This document shows, piece after piece, positions 33,939 to 42,480 of a DNA stretch of 64,000 nucleotides (position 1 is the first letter of the stretch; each line of letters opens with the position of its first letter). The DNA lies in assembly GCA_030586155.1 (NCBI GenBank), contig CP130741.1, positions 124,001-188,000 on the forward strand, written 5' to 3'. Under the pieces are notes generated by a model. The model was given only the letters and a program-made list of their open reading frames with translations, was not told the DNA's origin and did not search any database. The translations under genes were made by a program, and so were the position numbers. The DNA comes from Eubacteriaceae bacterium ES3 (GTDB lineage: Bacteria > Bacillota > Clostridia > Eubacteriales > Eubacteriaceae).

Positions 33939-34286
33939 TTAAATAGCATCAGAACCACGTTCTCCGGTACGAATTCGGACAACATCTTCCACGTTGTAAA
34001 CAAAGATTTTACCACCGCCGATTTCATCTTCTGAACCGACACAAAGACGTTCAGTTACAATTTTAATAATAAGTTCAGCTGTTTCAGCATCAGTAATAGT
34101 TTCAACCTTCATTTTCGGCAGAAAATTGACCGTGTAAGCAGTACCACGATAGGATTTCTGGAAACCTTTCTGATTACCATATCCCATTACATTGGTGATC
34201 ATCAGCCCCTGTACATCACAAGTGTTCAGGATTTCTTTCAATTCTTCTAGCTTTTCCGGTTTAATAACAATTTCAAGCTTTTTCAT
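33939..34286 (-). CDS. glnK: PII nitrogen regulatory protein GlnK
   Basis: A 115-residue PII protein. The T-loop reads KSYRGTAYTVNFLPK and keeps the tyrosine that is uridylylated in other bacteria; the B-loop has EDEIGGGKIFVYNVEDVVRIRTGERG. It senses 2-oxoglutarate and ATP/ADP and plugs AmtB. It lies between glnN and amtB. An AAGGAGG site precedes ATG 34286. Confidence 0.95.
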   Translation of the reverse strand: MKKLEIVIKPEKLEELKEILNTCDVQGLMITNVMGYGNQKGFQKSYRGTAYTVNFLPKMKVETITDAETAELIIKIVTERLCVGSEDEIGGGKIFVYNVEDVVRIRTGERGSDAI

Positions 34287-34318
34287 TGGACCCTCCTTAG
34301 GTTTATATTGAAAGGGGG

Positions 34319-34336
34319 AGGGGTATTGCTACCCCT
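34319..34336 (-). promoter_or_regulatory. Hairpin between glnN and glnK
   Basis: AGGGGTA-(4 nt)-TACCCCT forms a 7-bp stem in the 63-bp gap. There is no U run, so it probably tunes or processes the message rather than ending it. Confidence 0.55.
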
Positions 34337-34349
34337 GCACCTTTATAGA

Positions 34350-36455
34350 TTAAACATAGAATAAAATGTCTTTGTAGCTTGGGAATGGCCAGTATTTTTC
34401 AGCAACAACCATTTCCAGTGAATCAGCAGGTTCACGAACAGCATTCATAGCAGGAATAACTGTATTACAGAAGTAGTATGCTTCAGCCTGAGGACCGTCA
34501 CATTCTTCAACACCTGCTAAAGCAGTTTCCAGACCAGCAAGTGCTTTAGTCATTTCACCTAACAGGCCAGAGATTTTTTCCAGCAGGCCAGCTTCAGTAC
34601 TAACATCAATGCCATCGCCACAGCTCTTTTTAACCAGCATTGTTTCACCCAGTTCTTTGGTATAAGTGATGACAGCAGGGATAATTTCCTGTTTAGCTAA
34701 ATCTAAAGTAGTCAGGGCTTCGATGTTGATGGTCATGCAGTATTCTTCAAGCAGGATTTCATATCGGGAAGCCATCTCAGTTTTGGTGAAGATACCATGT
34801 TTGCCAAACAGTTCAACGTTTTTGTCAAGCAGGAATGCTTCCAGCGCTTCAGGAGTAGTTTTCAGGTTTGGAAGTCCACGTCGGGCAGCTTCTTCAACCC
34901 ATTCTTCTGAATAGTTGTTACCATTGAAGACAACGTTTTTGCTGCGATCAACAGATTCTTTAAGCAGAGCATCGATAGCAGTATCGAAATCAGACGCTTT
35001 TTCCAGAGTATCAGCAAATTCAGAAAGAACTTCAGCTACGATGGTATTTAAGGTAATGTTAGGACCAGAGATAGACTGATTAGAACCTAACATACGGAAT
35101 TCAAACTTATTGCCGGTGAAAGCAAATGGTGAAGTACGGTTACGGTCTGTCGCATCTACGATGAAGTTTGGAAGGGTTTTAACACCAAGTTCCATAACTA
35201 GGTCTTTTGCTTCAGAGATTTTTTCACCAGTTTCGATTGATTTAAGTACAGCTGTTAACTGTTCGCCCAGGAATACAGAAACGATTGCTGGTGGTGCTTC
35301 GTTGGCTCCCAGTCGGTGGTCATTTCCAGCGCTGGCAACAGAGATTCGCATCAGTTCACTGTATCGGTAAACAGCTTCGATGGTTGCACACAGGAATAAT
35401 AAGAACTGTTTGTTATCAGCTGGATTATCAGTTGGATCCAACAGGTTTTCACCAGCGTCAGTAGCCATTGACCAGTTATTGTGTTTACCGGAACCGTTAA
35501 CACCTTCAAATGGTTTTTCATTTAACAGGCAGGCCAGGTTATGACGGTAAGCAACGCGCGACATCATTTCCATGATCAGCTGGTTGTGATCTGTTGCCAT
35601 GTTGGTGCTGGCAAAGATTGGAGCCATTTCGTGCTGGCTAGGTGCTACTTCGTTATGTCTGGTTTTAGAAGTAATGCCTAACTGCCATAATTCTTTATCC
35701 AGTTCATTCATGTAGTTGGCAACACGGCCACGGATTCGACCAAAATAATGATCATCTTTTTCCTGTCCTTTTGGTGGTTTAGCACCGAAAAGTGTACGTC
35801 CGGTCAGAATCATATCTTTTCGTTTTTTGTACATTTCACGTTCGATTAGGAAATATTCCTGTTCTGCACCGATAGTAGTGGTAACTTTTTTAACGTCATC
35901 TTTTCCGAACAGTTTAAGAATTCGGATAGCCTGATCACTTAAAGCTTCCATTGAACGAAGCAGAGGTGTCTTTTTGTCCAGCACTTCGCCTGAATAAGAA
36001 CAGAAAACAGTTGGAATATAAAGCGTAGTTCCTTTTACAAATGCAAAAGAGGTAGGATCCCAGGCTGTATAGCCACGAGCTTCGAAAGTTGCTCTTAGTC
36101 CGCCTGATGGGAAAGAAGATGCATCAGGTTCACCCTTAATCAGTTCTTTTCCGGAAAATTCCATAATGATTTTTCCATCAGGAGTTGGGCTGATGAATGA
36201 ATCGTGTTTTTCAGCAGTGATGCCGGTCATTGGCTGGAACCAGTGGGTAAAGTGAGTTGCACCCAGTTCAACAGCCCAATCCATCATGGATGTTGCGACA
36301 ACATCAGCTACATTTTCATCCAAAGGCAAATCTTCATTAATGGTTTTTAAAACCGATTTGTAAACTTGCTTTGGTAAACGCTGACGCATTACACTTGAAT
36401 TAAATACTTTTGATCCAAACAGATCAGAAACACTTTCTTTTACTGAATTTGGCAC
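34350..36455 (-). CDS. glnN: Glutamine synthetase type III
   Basis: A 701-residue GSIII, about 700 residues being normal for this class. Typical blocks: [13 protein letters not shown] (catalytic), [41 protein letters not shown] and EQEYFLIE. It makes glutamine from glutamate, ammonia and ATP. The start is GTG 36455 with AGGAGG 8 bases upstream. It is the first gene of glnN-glnK-amtB. A promoter lies about 250 bp upstream, and its leader carries an intrinsic terminator (see 36618-36684), so expression is likely controlled by termination/antitermination. Confidence 0.95.
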   Translation of the reverse strand: MPNSVKESVSDLFGSKVFNSSVMRQRLPKQVYKSVLKTINEDLPLDENVADVVATSMMDWAVELGATHFTHWFQPMTGITAEKHDSFISPTPDGKIIMEFSGKELIKGEPDASSFPSGGLRATFEARGYTAWDPTSFAFVKGTTLYIPTVFCSYSGEVLDKKTPLLRSMEALSDQAIRILKLFGKDDVKKVTTTIGAEQEYFLIEREMYKKRKDMILTGRTLFGAKPPKGQEKDDHYFGRIRGRVANYMNELDKELWQLGITSKTRHNEVAPSQHEMAPIFASTNMATDHNQLIMEMMSRVAYRHNLACLLNEKPFEGVNGSGKHNNWSMATDAGENLLDPTDNPADNKQFLLFLCATIEAVYRYSELMRISVASAGNDHRLGANEAPPAIVSVFLGEQLTAVLKSIETGEKISEAKDLVMELGVKTLPNFIVDATDRNRTSPFAFTGNKFEFRMLGSNQSISGPNITLNTIVAEVLSEFADTLEKASDFDTAIDALLKESVDRSKNVVFNGNNYSEEWVEEAARRGLPNLKTTPEALEAFLLDKNVELFGKHGIFTKTEMASRYEILLEEYCMTINIEALTTLDLAKQEIIPAVITYTKELGETMLVKKSCGDGIDVSTEAGLLEKISGLLGEMTKALAGLETALAGVEECDGPQAEAYYFCNTVIPAMNAVREPADSLEMVVAEKYWPFPSYKDILFYV

Positions 36456-36617
36456 GTGTGTGTCCTCCTAAAATTAATTTGTATAATTATAATATGCCAG
36501 TCTTCCTTGAAAAACATATTATAATGAAAGCAGGCATAAAGGTGAACGTACTACTTCTCTTAATCATTTTAAATGAATTTACCAGAAAATCAAGAGAAAC
36601 CGTATAGCAATGATGAT

Positions 36618-36684
36618 AAAAAAAAGTGCCTTGGAAAAAAATTCCAAAGCACCATTGCTAACTTTAACGAGTGGCATTCACCAC
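36618..36684 (-). promoter_or_regulatory. glnN leader: tandem hairpins ending in an intrinsic terminator
   Basis: On the minus strand, 18 nt after the -10 box, comes hairpin P1 (36684-36671, 4-bp stem, 6-nt loop UGAAUG). After an 11-nt linker comes hairpin P2 (36659-36648, stem AGC/GCU, 6-nt loop AAUGGU). P2 overlaps the 5' arm of a strong terminator (stem 36652-36642 with 36636-36626, one G-U pair) followed by eight U. Two hexaloop hairpins with the second excluding a terminator is the architecture of ANTAR-protein targets. P2 has the expected A at loop position 1 and G at 4; P1 does not. Confidence 0.6.
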
Positions 36685-36701
36685 ATTCTTAAGATAGTCT
36701 T

Positions 36702-36730
36702 ATTATAAAGCATGAAAACTTTCTTGTAAA
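36702..36730 (-). promoter_or_regulatory. glnN promoter
   Basis: On the minus strand TTTACA (36730-36725) and TATAAT (36707-36702) with a 17-bp spacer. It is the only good promoter upstream of the leader terminator. Confidence 0.7.
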
Positions 36731-36795
36731 GAGATTTTTTCAAAAAATTACAATGTAAAAGATTACAAAAAAAACGCTTAGAAAAGGATTACTAA

Positions 36796-36824
36796 TTTAC
36801 AAACAGCGATAGATTGGATATAAT
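36796..36824 (+). promoter_or_regulatory. Promoter of the 36890 gene (and possibly glnA)
   Basis: TTTACA (36796-36801) and TATAAT (36819-36824) with a 17-bp spacer, divergent from the glnN promoter 66 bp away. Confidence 0.7.
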
Positions 36825-36889
36825 CGAAGTATTGATCAAGGAACGGTTAAAATTCTTATCAATAGAGCTAAAACTAAAGGAGCATATAT

Positions 36890-37108
36890 ATGGAAGAAAA
36901 ATTTATGATCGATGAAGAAAAGCACATTGAGATACTAGATGCCTTTTTGGGGGATGCTGATTTAATGGCAGCAGTTAATGCCTGTAAAACATTTGAAGAA
37001 GGCTATGAGCTGGTGGCGCAAAAAATTCCCGGACTGACCCTTGAGGAATTTACCCAGTCGATGGATCTGCTGAGACAGGTTGTTATGGCTCAGATGACAA
37101 AGCAATAG
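36890..37108 (+). CDS. Small acidic protein, Nif11-like
   Basis: A 72-residue acidic, helical protein. The order IEILDAFLGDADLMAAV, then a helix with FEEGYELVAQKI, then PGLTLEEFTQSM resembles the Nif11 fold (short helices with a closing E-E-F helix), found in nitrogen-fixation-linked and RiPP leader proteins. No Gly-Gly cleavage site or core peptide follows, so a RiPP role is unlikely. AAAGGAG precedes the ATG. Its location between divergent GS genes suggests a role in nitrogen control; this is inference. Confidence 0.6.
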   Translation: MEEKFMIDEEKHIEILDAFLGDADLMAAVNACKTFEEGYELVAQKIPGLTLEEFTQSMDLLRQVVMAQMTKQ

Positions 37109-37406
37109 GCTGTAAACAATATCATTAAAAAAGAATTGAAACTGGACTGAAAGTGTGGTTTAATTAGAAAATATGAAAAAATAGTGGAAGATTGAACAAA
37201 GGCGTTTTGATTTATCTAGTTTTTCAGTTTTTTTGTGGTGCCGTTTTTTAAAAAATGTTCAAAAACAGATCAGAGACTAAAAAGTTCAGAAATAGTGTAC
37301 TAAAGTCGCTGGATTGTCTAAGGAACTTGGAGTATGATTATTTTGGAAATATTAATGAAGTATAAGTTGAAAATAAATAATATGAATAGGATAGGGGAGG
37401 TAAAGC

Positions 37407-38720
37407 ATGGATCTGGAAAAAGATGTACTGGACGCGTTTGACTATATTCAGGAAAATGATGTAAAGTTTATTAGACTGCAGTTTTGTGATCTTTTGGGAC
37501 AGAACCGTAATGTGGCAATTACTGCCAAACAGATGGAACGGGTTATTTATGGAGGAATGCCTTTTGACGGATCACTGGTACCGGGTTTAACCGCTGCCGG
37601 AGATTCAGACCTGGTGCTGGTCCCTGATATGTCGACCATTCAGCTTTTGCCCTGGCGTCCGCAGCGGGGGAAAGTGGCACGGATAATTTGTGATATCAAG
37701 TATCCGGATGGAAGGATGTATGAAAGTGACAGCCGTCAGATTTTAAAGAAATCCCTGAAAAAAGCTGAGCAGGCTGGATATGATTTTTATATTGGTACCG
37801 GGTGTGAATTTTATCTGTTTAAATTGAATGAAGAAGGCAATCCGACAACTGAACCGACTGATCAGGCAGGCTACTTTGACCTGGCACCTTATGACCGAGG
37901 AGAAAATACTCGCCGTGAAATTTGCCTGACCCTTGAAGATATGGGCTTTGAAATTGAAAGTTCCCGTCATGAAAAAGGACCGGGCCAGCATGAAATTGAT
38001 TTTGAATACGATACGGCTTTATGCTCAGCAGATAAATTAATGACCTTTCGTACCGTAGTTAAAACGATCTCCCAGCGTAATGGTATCCATGCATCATTCT
38101 TACCCAAGCCGATTATGGATGAGCCGGGAAGTGGTATGCATCTGAATGTTTTTCTGGAAAAAAATGGAGATAATCTGTTCCAGATGGAAGAAGGCAAGCT
38201 CTGCCAGACTGCCCAGTCTTTTGTTGCCGGTGTGCTGGCGCATATCAAAGGGATTACGGCTGTAGCCAATCCTCTGGTCAACAGTTATAAACGGTTGATA
38301 GGCGGCCAGGAAGCACCGCGATTTGTAAGTTTTGGCTATGGCAATCAGTTGCCGCTAATTAAGATTCCGGCAGAAATTTTTGGTCACTGTCGCTTTGAGT
38401 TAAGAAGTCCTGATCCAACCTGTAATCCCTATCTGATTTTTGCCCTGGTCCTTGAAGCCGGTCTTGAAGGGATAGAAAAGCAAATGGTTCTGGAGGAATC
38501 ACTAATGATTGCCAACGATATGGATTATGAGTCACAGCTTGAAGAACTGCCAATGACTTTAATGGATGCTCTTCGGGAAATGGAAAAAGATCCTTTGATT
38601 GAAGCGGTACTCGGAAGTGAGCTTAAACAAAAATATATTGATCTAAAAAAAGTCGAATGGAATGAATACACAAAAACCGTTCATCCCTGGGAAATTGATC
38701 ATTACTTGTCTGTATATTAA
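37407..38720 (+). CDS. glnA: Glutamine synthetase type I
   Basis: A 437-residue GSI. Signature DGSLVPG in the N-terminal beta-grasp, the ATP-binding KPIMDEPGSGMHLN, NSYKRL and the PTCNPYL region are visible. The adenylylation site tyrosine region of GSI-beta is not apparent, fitting the short GSI-alpha type regulated by feedback. GGGGAGG precedes the ATG. The 298-bp gap 37109-37406 shows no gene and no convincing terminator, so the small upstream gene may be co-transcribed. An ANTAR regulator follows 39 bp downstream. Confidence 0.94.
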   Translation: MDLEKDVLDAFDYIQENDVKFIRLQFCDLLGQNRNVAITAKQMERVIYGGMPFDGSLVPGLTAAGDSDLVLVPDMSTIQLLPWRPQRGKVARIICDIKYPDGRMYESDSRQILKKSLKKAEQAGYDFYIGTGCEFYLFKLNEEGNPTTEPTDQAGYFDLAPYDRGENTRREICLTLEDMGFEIESSRHEKGPGQHEIDFEYDTALCSADKLMTFRTVVKTISQRNGIHASFLPKPIMDEPGSGMHLNVFLEKNGDNLFQMEEGKLCQTAQSFVAGVLAHIKGITAVANPLVNSYKRLIGGQEAPRFVSFGYGNQLPLIKIPAEIFGHCRFELRSPDPTCNPYLIFALVLEAGLEGIEKQMVLEESLMIANDMDYESQLEELPMTLMDALREMEKDPLIEAVLGSELKQKYIDLKKVEWNEYTKTVHPWEIDHYLSVY

Positions 38721-38759
38721 TTGCCTTCAGGATGTACAAAAAGGCAGGAGGTGAAGGGG

Positions 38760-39335
38760 TTGAGTAGCGTTTTACTGGTGTGTAAACAAAAGGAAGTGAT
38801 TCGTGGTTTAACGGAAATTTTACGACCGTTAAATTTCGAGCTGATTGATTCAGCTATTTCAGCCAGTGAAGGAAGACGTAAACTTCAGGAAATTGAATAC
38901 GATCTGGTCATTGTGAATACCCCTTTAGGTGATGAATTTGGTGTGGATTTTGCCATGGATATAATGGATTCCTTTGGTGTAGGTGTGATTCTTATCGTTA
39001 AAGGCGAACTGGTGGAACACGTTGAAGAGAAGCTATCGGATACTATGGCTTTTGTGGTGCAAAAGCCGGTGAACCGGCAGCTTCTTACCCAGAATATCCG
39101 TTTTGTAAGGCAGTCGCGGGCAAAAATGATGAAGCTTCAGAATCAGAATGAGCAGCTAAAAGCTAAAATTGATGATTTAGGGGTAGTCTATCGCGGAAAG
39201 CTTTGTTTAATGGAAAACCTGAATATGAAAGAAGAACAGGCCCATCGATATATTCAGAAAAAAGCAATGGATATGCGAATTTCGCCTCGAAAAGTGGCTG
39301 AACAAATCATTAAGAATTATGAACGGAAACGATAA
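38760..39335 (+). CDS. ANTAR-domain antiterminator with pseudo-receiver
   Basis: A 191-residue RNA-binding regulator. The N-terminal half folds like a response regulator (SSVLLVCKQKEVIRGL, EYDLVIVNTPLGDEFG, FVVQKPVN), but the acceptor aspartate position is Asn (IVNTP) and the acidic pair is missing, so it should not be phosphorylated. A coiled coil leads to a C-terminal ANTAR domain (RGKLCLMENLNMKEEQAHRYI, KAMDMRISPRKVAEQII). ANTAR proteins bind twin hexaloop hairpins and block terminators. TTG 38760 is preferred over 38721 since AGGAGG lies 8 bases upstream. Adjacent to glnA, it is the obvious candidate regulator of the glnN leader. Confidence 0.88.
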   Translation: MSSVLLVCKQKEVIRGLTEILRPLNFELIDSAISASEGRRKLQEIEYDLVIVNTPLGDEFGVDFAMDIMDSFGVGVILIVKGELVEHVEEKLSDTMAFVVQKPVNRQLLTQNIRFVRQSRAKMMKLQNQNEQLKAKIDDLGVVYRGKLCLMENLNMKEEQAHRYIQKKAMDMRISPRKVAEQIIKNYERKR

Positions 39336-39363
39336 GGTGCTGACAAGAGTCAGCACCTTTTGT
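39334..39363 (+). terminator. Terminator after the ANTAR gene
   Basis: An 11-bp perfect stem (39334-39344 with 39349-39359), 4-nt loop, followed by T. Confidence 0.85.
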
Positions 39364-39599
39364 TGATTATAAGCTAATATGTAACAGACAGTCTTCGCTG
39401 AGGATGCGGTTTAACTTTAGTTTGAATAGATGCAAGTTGATTTAGAAGGATATGAAAACTGCTTTGTAACACAGTCACAGATTATATTATATAAGATGAT
39501 ATAATTTGCTCATTAACAGAATGGTTTCTATTTTTTTGAGCTATATGTTAGAAAAATACAACAATATTTGTTTCGGGAAACTGTCAAAGGAGAAATTAT

Positions 39600-40085
39600 A
39601 TGGATCTGTCAACAATTATAATTTATGGAATTGCCCTGGTTTTGCTGGTCGTCTCGCTGGTAAAAGACAGAGGCAAGACGAAAAAAGCGGTAAAAAAGGG
39701 CTGGATGGCTTTTATAAAAATTCTGCCGATTTTAATTCCCCTGTTTTTAATTGTCGGTATTGTGCTCAGTATTGTAACGCCAGCCATGATTAGGGCGGTG
39801 ATGGGTGAAGAATCAGGTTTTTTTGGAGTCCTGATCGGCATGATTGTTGGCTCAGTAGCATTTATGCCACCGTTTGTCACTTTTCCCCTGGGTGCTGAAC
39901 TTTTATCAAATGGAGCGGGCTATCCCCAGGTTGCAGCTCTTATGACAACGTTGATGGCGGTTGGTCTGGTGTACTGGTCGGCTGAGATAAAATTCTTTGG
40001 CAGTAAAGCAGTGGTTTTAAGAAATGGTATGGCTTTTATCGCTTCAGGCATAGTTGCTTTTGTCGTATGGATGGTGATGGTATGA
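39600..40085 (+). CDS. Permease half A (ArsP/DUF318-like)
   Basis: A 161-residue membrane protein with about four to five helices; GWMAFIKILPILIPLFLIVG and FVTFPLGAELLSNGAGYPQVA match one half of the predicted permease family that includes ArsP. Full-length members combine two such halves; here they are separate genes with a 4-bp overlap, so a heterodimer is likely. The substrate is unknown (metal, arsenical or other). AAAGGAG precedes the ATG. Confidence 0.75.
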   Translation: MDLSTIIIYGIALVLLVVSLVKDRGKTKKAVKKGWMAFIKILPILIPLFLIVGIVLSIVTPAMIRAVMGEESGFFGVLIGMIVGSVAFMPPFVTFPLGAELLSNGAGYPQVAALMTTLMAVGLVYWSAEIKFFGSKAVVLRNGMAFIASGIVAFVVWMVMV

Positions 40086-40678
40086 AAAACGAAAAAGAAA
40101 TTGTGTTAACATTATTAAAAAACAAAGTGTTTTATATCGCTCTGGTCATGCTGGCTACCTTGTTTATCCTTGATGCTCTGGGAATTAAGATTGGAGTAGC
40201 GGCTGTCAATTCTGAGGCTGGCTTGGGATTATCAGCACTTTCCTCTGCCGGTTTTCAATTTGTTTCAATGTTAAAAATCGTCCCGCCAATCTTTTTGATG
40301 ATTGGTCTTCTGGATATTTGGGTGCCCAAAGAAACGATGATTCGCTTTATGGGCGAAAAATCTGGAGTCGTGGGAATTTTGGTGGCCTTTTTCATCGGTG
40401 CCATGTCGGCAGGACCATTGGTTGCTGCTTTTCCGGTCGCTCAAATTATGCTTAAAAAGGGTGCCCGATATTCCAATGTCCTGTTTTTCTTAAGCATCTG
40501 GGCGAGTGCCAAATTGCCGATACTTTTCTTTCAGGCGACAGCCCTGGGGGTTTCTTATACAGTGATTACTAATATCACTTTAATTACAGTTTATCTGGTG
40601 GGAACGTTGATTATCGAAAGAATGCTGAGTGCTCAGGATAAGGATTACATCTATAGTCTGGCTGAGCAAGGATTGTGA
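40082..40678 (+). CDS. Permease half B (ArsP/DUF318-like)
   Basis: A 198-residue membrane partner of the preceding gene with about five helices. MLKIVPPIFLMIGLLDIWVPKE and FFIGAMSAGPLVAAFPVAQIML repeat the family pattern seen in half A, including a conserved Gly-Pro-Leu turn. ATG 40082 overlaps the previous stop (ATGA); a longer frame from 40067 is less likely. Confidence 0.75.
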   Translation: MKNEKEIVLTLLKNKVFYIALVMLATLFILDALGIKIGVAAVNSEAGLGLSALSSAGFQFVSMLKIVPPIFLMIGLLDIWVPKETMIRFMGEKSGVVGILVAFFIGAMSAGPLVAAFPVAQIMLKKGARYSNVLFFLSIWASAKLPILFFQATALGVSYTVITNITLITVYLVGTLIIERMLSAQDKDYIYSLAEQGL

Positions 40679-40741
40679 TGGTAAAAGCTTCCCTCGACTT
40701 TTTCTTTATTTAAAATCCCAAGAAGTCGGATAGAGATTAGA

Positions 40742-40770
40742 TTGATTATTCATTAAGTCCGTGATATGAT
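40742..40770 (+). promoter_or_regulatory. Promoter of the FMN reductase gene
   Basis: TTGATT (40742-40747) and TATGAT (40765-40770) with a 17-bp spacer, 54 bp before the gene. Confidence 0.55.
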
Positions 40771-40824
40771 TAATTTAAACGGGTTTAAGATGTTCCCGAT
40801 CAGTTTAGAAGAGGAGCTGCAATC

Positions 40825-41391
40825 ATGAAGAAAATAAGAATTCTGGCTATTGTCGGATCACTGAGAAAAGATTCAATGAATCGCCAGCTGGCTTTAGCGG
40901 CCAAAGATTTAATCGGTGATGAAGTGGAGTTTGACCTACTTGAGTATGGAGATCTGCCTTATATGAATCAGGACATTGAATTTCCGGTTCCCCCGGAAGT
41001 AAAGCGGGTTCGCGAGGCGGTAAAAGCGGCTGATGGGATCTGGTTTTTCACGCCTGAATACAATCATTCGGTTCCCGGCGTTCTAAAAAATCTGATTGAC
41101 TGGTTGTCCCGCCGGGTCAGTGAGACTGAGGGGCAAGTGCTTTCCAAAAAGCCGGCGGCCATCAGTGGGATCACTAATGGGATGTCAGGTACAGGGATTG
41201 CGCAGGATCATCTGGTGACTTTAATTAGTCTTTTGAATATGAAGGTGATGAATTTCCCGAGACTTACGATTCCAAAAGGCGGAGAACAGTTGAATAGTGA
41301 AGGGAAACTGGTGCTTGTTGAAAGTAAGCCTTTTCTGGAAAAACAGACGGTGGCCTTTTTAAAATTTATTGAAAAACAGGTTCAAGCATAA
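40825..41391 (+). CDS. NADPH-dependent FMN reductase
   Basis: A 188-residue flavodoxin-fold reductase of the SsuE/ChrR type: the FMN phosphate loop GSLRKDSMNRQLA at the N-terminus, then WFFTPEYNHSVPGVLKNLIDWL, the family signature. It reduces FMN, quinones or metals with NAD(P)H. GAGGAG precedes ATG 40825. It is monocistronic with its own terminator. Confidence 0.9.
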   Translation: MKKIRILAIVGSLRKDSMNRQLALAAKDLIGDEVEFDLLEYGDLPYMNQDIEFPVPPEVKRVREAVKAADGIWFFTPEYNHSVPGVLKNLIDWLSRRVSETEGQVLSKKPAAISGITNGMSGTGIAQDHLVTLISLLNMKVMNFPRLTIPKGGEQLNSEGKLVLVESKPFLEKQTVAFLKFIEKQVQA

Positions 41392-41408
41392 ATTACTATG
41401 ATAAGGAA

Positions 41409-41447
41409 AAAAGCTCCTGGCTGGAGATGATTTCAGCAGGAGCTTTT
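41409..41447. terminator. Terminator, near symmetric
   Basis: AAAAGCTCCTG (41409-41419) pairs perfectly with CAGGAGCTTTT (41437-41447). Confidence 0.85.
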
Positions 41448-41582
41448 GTTATGGTTTGATAGCCCTAATAGTTTAGAATTTATCTGAGATGATGTAAAAA
41501 AGTAAAGAACAGTTGTCATTTCATTTTTAATCGTGTAAAGTTTAAGGTGAATAACAAAAATAATAATGAAGGAGGCGAATTG

Positions 41583-42404
41583 ATGATCAATTGGATTGAA
41601 CAGTTTGGACCGGTGGAACAAGCCTTGATGGGGACGTTGTTTACCTGGGCGATGACCGCTACAGGTGCCGGGATGGTATTCTTTTTTAAAAAAATAAATA
41701 AAAATGTTTTAAATGGTATGCTGGGATTTGCGGCTGGTGTGATGATTGCCGCCAGCTTCTGGTCACTTTTAGCACCGGGAATAGAAATGGCTGAAGAATT
41801 GGGTCAAACGGCCTGGCTAACGGCAGCTATTGGATTTTTGGGCGGCGGCGCATTTTTATATATGGTTGATAAGCTGATGCCCCATCTGCATTTGGGTTTA
41901 GATGTTTCGCAGGCCGAAGGAATTAAAACCAGCTGGCAGCGTTCGGTTCTGCTGGTATTGGCCATAACACTACATAACATCCCTGAGGGGATGGCGGTGG
42001 GAGTCGCCTTTGGCGCCGCGGCGGCAGGCGGGTCGGCATCAACGGTCGCTGGGGCAGTGGCACTGGCAATCGGGATAGGCTTGCAGAACCTTCCTGAAGG
42101 GGCCGCGGTCGCGATTCCCCTTAGACGGGAAGGTTTTAGCCGAACTAAATCTTTTGTCTACGGCCAGGCGTCAGGAATTGTCGAACCCATAGCAGGAGTA
42201 ATTGGGGCTTTTGCAGTCATTTCAATGCGTCCGGTTTTACCCTATGCCCTGGCTTTTGCTGCCGGTGCCATGATTTATGTTGTCGTAGAAGAACTGATCC
42301 CCGAAGCCCAGCGGGAAGAAGGCGGTTCCAAGACGGATATTGCAACGATCGGGTGTATGGTTGGCTTTTCGGTGATGATGATTTTGGATGTGGCACTAGG
42401 TTAA
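41583..42404 (+). CDS. ZIP-family metal transporter
   Basis: A 273-residue ZIP permease with eight predicted helices. Metal-binding signatures lie in helices IV and V ([11 protein letters not shown] and [11 protein letters not shown]), plus a VVEELIPEA motif near the C-terminus; a HLHLG loop follows helix III. It imports zinc or other divalent metals (ZupT/GufA branch). ATG 41583 is chosen since AGGAGG lies 7 bases upstream; the open frame from 41547 has no ribosome site. Confidence 0.9.
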   Translation: MINWIEQFGPVEQALMGTLFTWAMTATGAGMVFFFKKINKNVLNGMLGFAAGVMIAASFWSLLAPGIEMAEELGQTAWLTAAIGFLGGGAFLYMVDKLMPHLHLGLDVSQAEGIKTSWQRSVLLVLAITLHNIPEGMAVGVAFGAAAAGGSASTVAGAVALAIGIGLQNLPEGAAVAIPLRREGFSRTKSFVYGQASGIVEPIAGVIGAFAVISMRPVLPYALAFAAGAMIYVVVEELIPEAQREEGGSKTDIATIGCMVGFSVMMILDVALG

Positions 42405-42425
42405 AAATAACAAATTTAAAACAAT

Positions 42426-42472
42426 AAAGAACTCTTCCCATTCAGTCCATGCTGAAAGGCAAGAGTTCTTTT
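42426..42472. terminator. Bidirectional terminator between ZIP and surface protein genes
   Basis: AAAGAACTCTT (42426-42436) pairs with AAGAGTTCTTT near 42461-42471; an inner TTCAG/CTGAA stem extends the structure. It serves two convergent genes. Confidence 0.8.
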
Positions 42473-42480
42473 ATTGTGGT

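Noticed and set aside
36618-36684. T-box or glutamine riboswitch upstream of glnN
   Set aside because: No T-box sequence or S-turn and no glutamine-motif core; the twin hairpin plus terminator fits an ANTAR target better, though not perfectly.
36890-37108. RiPP precursor peptide (Nif11 leader type)
   Set aside because: No Gly-Gly site, no core peptide and no modification enzyme nearby.
39600-40678. A frameshifted single permease gene
   Set aside because: The two genes overlap as ATGA with a proper start for the second; separate halves are known in this family.
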